DNA from: Zychaea mexicana
Lineage: Eukaryota; Mucoromycota; Mucoromycetes; Mucorales; Lichtheimiaceae
Length of the DNA stretch: 64,000 bases
Assembly: GCF_025766255.1 (NCBI RefSeq)
Contig: NW_026516693.1
Span: 124,001 to 188,000, forward strand
Direction of reading: 5' to 3'
Under the pieces are notes generated by a model. The model was given only the letters and a program-made list of their open reading frames with translations, ran no database searches and was not told where the DNA came from. Shown piece after piece: positions 50,901 through 61,300 of the stretch (its first letter is position 1; every line of letters begins with the position of its first letter). Position numbers and translations under genes: made by a program.

Positions 50901-52481
50901 TGGACATGGATCTGGTAGAAGGGAGCGAGAATGAAAGTAAACCTGGCAGTGTGCTCAGTGATATCTTCGTCGATGACAAGGCTACTGGCAAAGGCAAGCA
51001 ACCTATGGCACCTACAAAGACAAAGGGAAAAGGCAAACAGGCGATGGCACGTACGAACCCAAAGGGAAAAGGCAAAGCAGGGAAGGGAAAGTCACGCAAG
51101 GCCCACAACAAAAGCAGACGGAAAAAGCGCAAAGCTAAGTCGTCGCCATCGGACCGTCCCTCGAAAAAAAGAAACAAGAACAAAGACAGTTCGCCAACGA
51201 AGAAGGACACGGACGTAGATGATGAGAAAGAAGGTATCAAAGCACAACGTATCAAGGAGTTTGAAACATGCGCAAGGCGGCTTGCTGCTGAAGTGGCAAA
51301 ACTGCAGAAGCAAGGAAATGCCGTTGAGAACGAACGTGCTGATTTGGCAAACGCTTTTCGTCGCGAGTGGAAAATGACCAAATTGCGGAACCGTGAAAAG
51401 TATGGTGAGCTGCAGATGGTACGCAAGCAAGCAAATTCTGTTATTGCTCAGGTCGCTCAGAAACAAAGGCAATTGGCCGACATCCGATCGCAGCTGTATT
51501 TGATGCAACAGAAACCCAAGGCAGAACCAGCTGCACTCGATAAGGAACAGGTATGTATAACCAAACTCAAAGACGTGGTACACTTGATGCAATACTTACA
51601 TTGTTTGTATATCACAGCAACTACTACAAGAAAAAATTGTTGAGAGCCTTGCTACAAACAAGAACGTTGGTGTTATCGGCGTGGACCCAGGGCTTGTAGT
51701 ATCAGCAACTTCTATCACCACTACTGCCAAAGATCTGTACCAAACAATTGTTCCGTACACCCGTCCCCAGCCATCATCATCGCCATCTTCCTCTTCAGCA
51801 CCTGAAACAGCACCAGTACAGCCATCAGATCTGCCGTCTGTGGCGCGCCCGCTACCTCCAGCACAGACTTATACAACCAGAAAGAAAACAGCAGCTACGC
51901 TGGAAGCAGCTCACCAAGCCAGGCGGGAACAGTACAAGAAGAAACATGGCTACAATACTGGTGATCAAGACAGACGACAAAAAGAAGCTCGCACTAGGGA
52001 CATCCGACACGACGTCTTTCATCGGAAACTTGCGTCATCGTGGAGGGTACGTGGATCCGCATCCACCTTGACGTTTTTTGGCGCATATAAATCAACAAAC
52101 TCGAGGATAAAAGGCCACTGTCGTGGTGCGAACGCCACCTTACAACAACATTTAGGTTCCCCCGATCGTGACCATGTAACTGTTACCAACGAGCACCGAT
52201 CCAGCAAGACTTGCCCATTTTGCCACTCTCCGACAAAACTGCACCAATACCGGCGCGAAGGCAAATTGGTCAAGGTCAACGGTGCACTGCGGTGCACCAA
52301 TCCAGCATGCCCCAACAAGAGTCGCAACACTCACAACAGGGACCAAGTCGGATCCGTCAATATCGCATCGATTGGATTTTCCAAAGCCATATCTGCCACC
52401 AACACCCCTATCCCGCCTTTCTCTAGAATGCCATTCCTTTCTTATACCATTTCTCCCTACATGGAGCAACTGCTGACGTGA
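47941..52481 (+). pseudogene. Fanzor/TnpB-like RNA-guided nuclease gene, apparently disrupted upstream of an intact RuvC core
   Basis: Open segments on the plus strand: 47941-48438 (or to a TGA at 48448), 48499-49378, 49467-49924, 50013-about 50480, about 50483-51550 and 51618-52481. Introns 49379-49466, 49925-50012 and 51551-51617 are phase-consistent. The C-terminal part has RuvC-I VIGVDPGLV, then TLTFFGAYK..RIKGHCRGAN, NEHRSSKTCPFC with a second CTNPAC pair (zinc ribbon), and RuvC-III NRDQVGSVNI. That is the TnpB/Fanzor order. The segment before it (HAIHLSASALYTL to FVNRHTVRVLG) matches the pre-RuvC pattern of Fanzor1 proteins. A Lys/Gly-rich nuclear-localisation-like block lies at about 50.98-51.23 kb. 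Lesions: TAA at 49363-49365 in the frame that the next intron preserves, and a register change near 50.48 kb; a TGA at 48448 may be an intron with a weak GTCATA donor. Fanzors are eukaryotic relatives of transposon TnpB that cut DNA using an omega-RNA. Confidence 0.75.
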
Positions 52482-52730
52482 CACCTGACCAGGTTCTTCA
52501 TGTCTATCACGCGATGTCGGATAGAAAATAGTACCTTCGTGGAACGCCTGTATTTTTCCCATTGTAGTAAAAGCTTATTAAAAAACGCAAAGTTTCTCAT
52601 AGCTGTCGCTTGCAGCAAGCATTGTCTCCTATTTTTCGATAACGGCGGCGTCTCTGTTTGTATGACATCATCCACATACTGTATTCAAATATTTTTATTC
52701 CTAGCATCATGTTAAGTAGAAGTTTTCGTA
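52482..52730 (+). other. 3' flank of the Fanzor-like gene, candidate guide-RNA (omega-RNA) region
   Basis: In characterised TnpB and Fanzor loci the guide RNA is encoded at and beyond the 3' end of the nuclease gene, up to the element end. This stretch directly follows the stop codon and holds no ORF of its own. I could not identify the element end or a terminal repeat, so this is positional inference only. Confidence 0.2.
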
Positions 52731-55331
52731 CTAGCTGCATAATGTCCTTCTCCTATCCAAAAACCGGTTGTTGACATCACCATAGGCATATGCATGGTCC
52801 GTACCTTCTGGAAAGGAGACAAAAGAAGTAATACCTGGGTTTCAATGGTAGAAAGAAGTGGCTACTTCACTAACTTACATGTTGAAGCTCTAATGTTCTT
52901 CAACCGTATCGCTCAATATGAAGGTCAGGCTAATGGCGATCTTTCTGATTTTTCTTATATTAGCAAAGCATAATGACGATGGTGATGACTAGAGATTGTT
53001 TCGAAAAAATTCATAGTCCAGATACTGTCAAGATCGTGCTATCTAGAAACTTTTTTTATGTTATTATTGATCAGTGGAAAGCGTGGCCAAAGGTCCAGTT
53101 TGAATGATCATCTTCCCTTTTTGAGCGTCACGCCTTCGTTGCTGTGAATCTTGACGGCTGGCGCCAATAATTACTGACACATTTATAACGAGGTCTCATC
53201 TATCTTCTCATAAATTCAACAATACTCGTGAATATAGCTCCTAATATTGTTATTTTATGTTTGTTAAGCTTTACCGTACGGGAATTGAGAAACATCAGTG
53301 TATCAGGGCTGTTCAATCGCTGTTCTCACGAGGAGGTATATTTATTGAAACAATGCGTCAAAATAGTGAGAAATCATAAGGTTGAAGCAGCTAACCCACC
53401 AACTGGTACTCGTACACCGGAAACTGATGCTTTACAGCATAAACTCATACCTTAACGATAATGCAACAGATTACAGAAGTAAAGGCAGAACGTCATTTGT
53501 AAACAGATTACTATCAGCGTCTACTCACATGACTTTGTTACGCTGAGTTTGGGGTATGCCAGGTAATTGCGTAACGGTTTATGTGTATGTCATGTAGTGA
53601 GCACCAGTAATAAGATCGTTTATTACAGACTAGTTGTGAAGTGATATGAGTGTAAAGTAAGGTAGAAATGTGGGTTGTGTTCAAGGTTGTAAATAGTAGT
53701 GAGCTGATGTCTTGATTAAGCTCAGTGAGTAGAAAATAAGGATCAGGAATGTTACGTCTGTCCAAGTAAATGAGAAATAAGAGCAGTAATGTTACGTCTG
53801 GTCATAATAGAGGCGTTTATTTAGCTTCATTTATGAGCAATAAACAAAATTAAGATAAAACAAGCCGTGTCAGATCTTAAGTGATTGAAAACAACACTTG
53901 AAAAGTTAAGTAGAAAGTGAGAGGCAGAAATTCAATGTCTTTATTCAAATAAAAATGAGGTGGTATTTAGATCTTTCAAAATAATTCAATACATCTCTTC
54001 TAATTGAACATCAAGGAAGATGCTCGAAGGTTGTGGAAAGTACTCGCATCCAATGGTTATGGATGTGGATTCAGGTGGAAAGTCTAAGAATAATGCTATC
54101 AATAGCTATTCCTTGGCAATTTGGAAGATACCAGAAGGTTGTAGAATTGTTATTGGATCGCTGTCTCCTTGGCTTTATGGAAAGTGGCAGAATGATGTTG
54201 TAGTAATTGCGAGGCTGCTGTTGTAAAGTTCTTGTTGTGGTGTGATGTGATGTGTTTGATGTTTGTTATGCAACTCTTTCTTGTATACAGATTTAATTGG
54301 AGGGATAGTTCTCCGGGGTATCAACTTTTTTTCGGATCTGGATGACACAGCGAGGTTCGATGAAACCGATCCAGAAAAAATGCTACTAACTATAGTTGTA
54401 ACGAGCTCGGTATATCTATTGGGGAATTGCATTAAAATGCATAGGGCTGCATGACGAATGTGACAGTGAACAGGATGATAACCTCGTAGATTCTTCCATT
54501 TACAACAGCCAGGACGGATAGGCGAAAGCAGCAGTAACAATGCCCCATCACTATATTTGTAATAAGTCGTACTTGACATTAAAATATGTACTTGATACAA
54601 GGTGAATATATTTGAGTGCATGTTCTAAGCTTATTGGCTATGTACTTGATTGAAAACATATATATGAACATCCGTACTAATATATTTGAATGCAATAAAG
54701 AAGAGAAAAAAGACTTCCCCATTATCTACTCATATAAATGTTTTTCCCATAACAAAATATGCAAGGATGATTACGATTTGTATATAAAACTGCCTCTATT
54801 ACATTTCGCTCAAATATTATGATAGGATGCTACTCTTTACTGCATACATCATCTGAAAACGTAATACTATCTTCAATGAATCATCCTGGCTAGTGCAAAT
54901 GGGTTCGAGTGAGGTCTTCGAGGTATGAACATTAGGAGGAGAGCAATAACTTTTATGTGAGCAAATGATTCTGGAATGGCGTGATTCTTCTTTTCCCCAA
55001 AAAGCCCTGTTGAATATGTATTTTTCTCTCTAGAAATTTACATCAATCATGTTTCATTGACATATGATTATCTCGACTCAGGATGGATATGGCGTGCAGG
55101 AAATGACGACATACCCAAAATAACACGTAAGGATAGATGAATCAACCGTGAGACTAATAGCGTCAGATTTTCTTTTGTTTCCTCTTCTCTTTATTCTCAT
55201 TTACTACTTCTGCATTATCGAAAAAACAGTCAAGAAATACTCAAAGTAAGCGTTTGAGGAGACGGCTCTCCTTGTTTTTGACGGGCTTGCCAGGAAAATT
55301 CAATTGATTAATTTTACTTCTCCTTCAATAG
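52731..55331. other. intergenic region between the Fanzor-like gene and histidine kinase gene C
   Basis: About 2.6 kb, AT-rich. It should include the promoter of gene C near 55.2-55.33 kb (T/C-rich). The longest frames (for example 148 codons on the minus strand at 54175-54621) have no recognisable motif and overlap frames on the other strand. No gene is called. Confidence 0.45.
53728..53808. repeat. two-copy imperfect direct repeat
   Basis: Two adjacent units of about 40 bp, each beginning AAATAAG and containing AATGTTACGTCTG, lie at about 53734-53775 and 53772-53808. The copies differ at several positions, so the duplication is old or degenerate. Confidence 0.45.
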
Positions 55332-58300
55332 ATGTCTGCTGATTCTGCTGATGGATCAGTCACATTTTCGCGAGAAGGAAGTGCTGCTACGGATAGTACG
55401 ACACTAGCACCATCTTTTACCAGGATACAAGTTCCAGGCTACTATTTTACAGACTTCATCATATTCAGTTTGTCATATAACGAAAAAATTCGTGTGGTTC
55501 ATGGCTACAAGTACTATATCATTGTTAGCTTATAATGCAAACTTTGTACATCGCTATTTACTTGTTGTTTTCCTCTTTCAATTTATAATTTTTATTATAG
55601 GACATCGAGCCAGAAATCAATTGTTGGAAAGGTTGCAAAAAGCTCGCGCTACTTGGAGCGGGAGTTTTACCTAATGAAAAAACTTTATCAGTTTGACGAG
55701 GGTCCTTCCTATATTGGTATGTACTGTCACTGTATGTTTAATACTTGTGCTTGCATCAAATACGTTGCCATATCTTGTTAGCTAAATAAAAGGGACTATT
55801 TCCATATGCAGTGCAACCACTTGATTGTGTCAACCTTTCCAATGGATCATGTGTGGCAATTTATGCAGACGAGGGTCACGAGTACTCTTCAGATGCCGCC
55901 GCAGCTGTCGGTTACAGTGGCACAAGCACGCGTTCATCCCTCGCAAGTGCCAGCACCTACACTGTTCGTCCGTCAGCACGCGTTGCTGACTCTTCAACAA
56001 GACACAACACTGAGTATCATGCATCACTCGACAACAAAATCAATAGCAGTGAGCGCGACAATAGCGGCGCCAACTCAAAGATGGCATTGGAGATTATGGC
56101 CACGCGGGATACGGCACCGACTTACGATTTAGTCACCTTTCTGCGATTCGCCATTAAAGCAGCCGACTGTATTGCATTCATTCACCGACAAAACTTTCAC
56201 CATGGTGGCATTCAACTCCAATCATTTCAGTGGAGCGGTCAGGATACGGACCCTGTCAAATTGTGGAACTTCAGCATCGATTTCAAATCCTTGAGCACCT
56301 ACTTGACGACGGAATGGCGCAAAATGTCACAAGACAGGACGCTGGTACATATGCTCGAAAATCTGCTTGTCTATGTCAGTCCTGAAAAAACCGGCCGCAC
56401 GGCGTATATTTCGGATCATCGCTCGGATATATACTCGCTCGGTATCGTTTTCTTTGTCTTGCTGACTACCAGAAATCCGTTCGATGGCGGTCCATTGGAC
56501 ATTGTCAATGGGATGCTGAGCCGCAAAGTTCCACTGGTTCACGAGCTGCAGCTGGAAGTGCCAAAGATGCTATCATATATCATCGAGAAGATGACAAATA
56601 AGGTATTAAGCATAGTAATGTGTAATTTAGCTATCTCGCGTTGTCAATTAAGTAAGCTCTAATATTATAACTATAATCAAAAAAATAGGCACCCGATGAC
56701 CGCTATAACAGCGCTCGTGGAGTGCAAGCCGATTTACAAGAGTGCCTCAAGCAGATTTTGCAAGAAGAGACTAACGTCGGGGTATGTATAGGTTAATGCC
56801 AAGCAGTGCGAGGTGGTGCTTTGTTATTGTATCTCCTTTGTTTCTAACTCACTTTTACTTATAATCGTATTAGGGGGATATTGTTACTGATTTCCCATTA
56901 GCACAACACGATGTCGCATCTATTTTTACTCTTCCCAAGATCGTATATGGCAGAAAATCTACCATTACAAAAATGAACGATATTATCGAACAATATGCCA
57001 CTCTGTACAAGGCCAGTCGAATATATGCGCGACATGGGAAACAAGCATCATCGTATAACTCTAGTGCAGCTTTCACATCACAAACCTCAAGCTCTATGGA
57101 TACCCGTGAAAGCCTTACAGAAGAGTCTACGAGCGAATACTCTACAGAGGAAAGCAGCAGCCAGCATGACAACCGGTCAACAGGAGATTCGCACGAAAGT
57201 TTTTGCAGCGGCTTTATTGGAAGCGAAGTCTCTTCTGCGCCTAGCAGCATGCGAGTGGGTGACCTGTGGCGTACAACAAAAAATATGACGGTCATTGTGA
57301 GCTTGCGCGGACCAGCCGGCATTGGTAATCAGTGCTTCAGTGGTTCTTTTATTATCTGTCTTTACTTACACAATGAGCTGATTTCCGCGTATCTCATAAT
57401 ATATTTTATATAAACTTAGGAAAATCGACATTGCTGAATGCTGTACATGCTACTGCCAGGGAAAAGGGGTAAGCAACCATATAGAACTGAATTGTATGAA
57501 GTTTGATGTCTTAGAATACTAACAACACAGCAATCTTGTTCTTTGTTGCTACACATATAGCTACATGGCAAGCATAAAGTTCGATGCGACACATATGATG
57601 CCATACAGTGGTGTATTTGAAGCCCTCTCTCAACTTCTGCAGCAAATCTTGAGCGAGCCTGAGGAATATACGAAGCGTTTCATTGAGCATATGAAAAAGT
57701 GTCTTGGCGCTCATCTCTGCAACATCCATTTATTTACTGAATACGTCCCCGAGCTGCGCTCATTGTTTGACACCATTACCTTGAAAGATAATCAAAACAT
57801 TACCGACGGTTATGTCAACATGGCACATACAGAAGCGCGCAAGAGATTCCAGGCGCTGTTTATTGCAATGTTTCGCGCCTTCACGAACTGGGGAATGGTT
57901 ACTCTGGTAAAAACTAGTCTCCTTCCATGTGAACGTATATCATATGCAATATTTCTTTGACTTAGTCAGCTAACACTTTAATGTGAATATTATACAATGC
58001 TGTAGTTTTTGGATGATCTGCATCACTCAGGTAAATAAATTTTATTGCTTCTTCTATTTATGACATGTCAAATTTATATGCCTTAAACTCGCCTTGACAG
58101 TGACATGTTCATTCTAATCATAATGTATTTGTATTAGATGTCAACTCGTTGGAGCTCTTGGGGCTTCTTATGGCCTCGAAAATCAAAATCTTGGCATTCA
58201 TCTCCTATCGTGAACAAGAAGTCAGTCCAAAGCTCGCTCAAGTGCTCTCAGAAGGTGCCTCCAATATCCAATCGATAAAAGCTGATGCATTCGACATAAA

Positions 58301-61300
58301 CTCCACCATCGAGTTTTTAAGCGACACATTGCACCGTCACAAAAATGGTACGGGTCAAGAAGCGCTGAAGCCTCTTGCTGACGTACTCATGCAGAAAACC
58401 AACGGCATTCCCTTTTATGTGTCGCGGTTTATACAGACGATGGAGCGCAAGAAATTGATATTTTTCAACTGGAATACGAGTCAATGGGACTTTAATTTCG
58501 AAGCTATTCGACGCGAAGCAGAATCAAGATTGCAAGTCAAAGGCGACGGTAAATTTGATGTGTGTTTTATGGTGGGTCGATTGCGCGAGCTTCCGGCTAG
58601 TTGTCAAGAGCTGCTGAAATGGGCATCGTTTCTTGGTGATACGTTTTCGTGGAGCACTCTCAAGAATGTGATGCGCAATTATAACGAGGACGAAACGACG
58701 AAAGTAGAGCAGATTTCCCACATTACAAAAGATTGGCCGTCAACATCCTTGCCGGAACAGCACAAACCAGAAATACTTTCTACACCATCGTCGAATTCTC
58801 TACCAACATTCTCGGATACCAAACTGAAATCAAGCTCCCACAGCAACAAGAAGGCATATCACCACACAGCAAGTGATGGCCTGGCGATCGCGCTGCAAGA
58901 GGAATACTTTGTGCCACTCGGTCCAGACGAATATAAGTGGAGCCATGATCGAGTAGCACAGGCCGCAGGCGAGTTAACAAGTGCTGAGATGCGTGGCAAA
59001 ATGCATTTGATTATTGCGCGATATATGATGAAAGGTAAATCATATTCAACCTTGTAAATGGGTTTGTTGCTAGATTGTGGTGGTATCTTTTAAAGAGTTT
59101 ACGGTTGCTGCTGTGTGCTAATTTTTTTTTCTTTTGTAAACAGATCATTCTGCCAATACGTTTTTAGTCGCTAGCCACTTGATGAAATGCATCAATAATG
59201 CCAAGGCGGCGCCAGACAGAGAAGCTTTTCGAAGTGTGTTGATTGAAGCTGCCAATCGAAATCAGCTGTCCGGAACACACGATGTAGCATTTGCAAACTA
59301 CGAAGCTGCTATAGAGCTTGCTGACCACGACATTGAATGGAACGACACAAACTATACCGAGACGCTGAGCCTGTACACAAACAGCGCTGCTCTTTCTTGG
59401 ATCGTTGGCGGACATCACGACCGTACCGAAAAGCTACTGGAGTCAATATTCCACAACTCACGCGACCCAATTGACCGCCTGAATGCGTACCGCGTGCAGT
59501 CAAAGTATTTTTTTGGATGTCAAAAACCTGAAGAGGGTAAACAAACGCTTCTCCACTGTCTTGAAGAGCTTGGCTTTGAGTCTACTCCATCGACGGTTAA
59601 TGAAGACTTGCAACGCCACACGGATCAAGATATACGGCAGCAGATCAAGGGCGTAGGAAAGGATATCATTCTGAACATAAAGTTATGCAGCGATCCGTTG
59701 ATAATTGGCATTATGACGGTCTTTGATGAACTGTGAGTGTTTCCTCTATCTTTGTAATCTTGTTGCGCGTTCTACGATGAAATCAAAATGATTAATCGAT
59801 ACACTTATAGATGCACATGTGCGTTTTGGACTGGCCAAACGACCGAGATGTACTACTACGGTATGCAAATTCTCAAAATGACGTTAGAAAACGGAATGTG
59901 TGCAGCCTCGGTTGCTGGCTTCAATTTTGCCGCGCTTCGATATGCCCTCTTGTACAAGGACTATGAGTTTGCAGAGGTATTACTATAACGAGGAGAATAG
60001 ACAGCCAGCTCAACATTAAGAGAAAAAGGGCAAACTAATTTACCAGTCATTGTGCTTATATCTACATCTAGTGCCTTGGATCTATTGCGCTCGCTTTGTT
60101 GGGAAAAGTGGGAAGCAATTACATACAAGGAAGAGCATACTTTCAAAATGCTATACTGGTCCTACGTTGGAGACACCATTATCGAGAAGCCCTGGACTAC
60201 TTTGAAACGGGAGCACGCCTTTCGTTATCAGCAGGTGATCGAATCTACGCCAGTCTGCACCGTTCATACCATTTGCTAATACGTCTTGGAATGACTGAGG
60301 ACATTGCCGACATTTTAGTCGAGGCCGAAAGCTGTTACGAAGATGCCAACATATGGTCAGCTTCTGGAGAAAGCAATATGCTGATAATGTGTTTCATCCG
60401 CCTTTGCAAGGCTCTACAAGGGCGAACATATACCGATACGCCGGAAGTCTTTGATGGTGACGACGGGTTCGATGATGCGCACTTTGTCAAGGCAAGCTGC
60501 CAGCAAAGCTCTAGTCCTGCTTTAGCTATGGGCTGGTATAGCACGTTCAAGATGCTTGCTCAAGTACTATATGGACATTGCGACGCAGCCGTAGAGACTG
60601 GATATAGTGTCATAGCCGCGATCCATCAACACATTTGCCAGAGATATTCGCGGATTATGATCATGTACTTTTCGCTCGCGCTTGTTGAAAAGGTCCGACA
60701 AAAGAGCTTGGATTCTGAGGAACGAGCGAAGCATATTGCCCAGTTGCGCGAGAACCAGCAGATCCTTAACGAGTGGGCAAGCGGCTATGCAAGAGTCAAC
60801 AATGCAATGTTTGGGTCATTCATCGCAGCAGAGATGGCGTCTTCCGTCGATGACCAACCTGATATATTACGTGCTTGCCGTCTCTATGAAGAAACGATCA
60901 ACCTTGCCCGGGATGGAGAGTGGTGCTTTCATATGTGTATTGCTCAGGAGTATGCTGGTGCGTTTTATCTACGCAACGGTATGGGAAATATTGCTTGCGT
61001 ATTTTTAAAGAAGGTATTTATAAGTTTATAAGGATTTACATCGATTTCACACGTTCATTTATGTGCCTGTCTATGTCCATGTGTATCTGCTCACTCTATT
61101 TTTGCTTGTTTCTTAATCCTTTGGAAGGCGATTGATCTCTATACGAGACAAGGATCGTATGGCATAGTTCAACATCTTCTCGTCAAATACGCGGATGTTT
61201 TCAACTCTTTCAGCGATTCAAGGGAGCAGCATCATATAGGTGTACAAACCGACCTTTATCCATTCCTGGCCACGCATACTTGCTGGAGCAATCAATCGCC

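Noticed and set aside
47600..52700. Terminal inverted repeats for the Fanzor-like element
   Set aside because: I compared the flanks by eye (for example TTTTTAATTCGCGTTTTT against the 3' AAAAAACGC stretch); the matches are short and A/T-driven, not convincing ends.
54175..54621. 148-codon minus-strand frame upstream of kinase gene C
   Set aside because: No domain, no good start context, and overlapping plus-strand frames; treated as chance.
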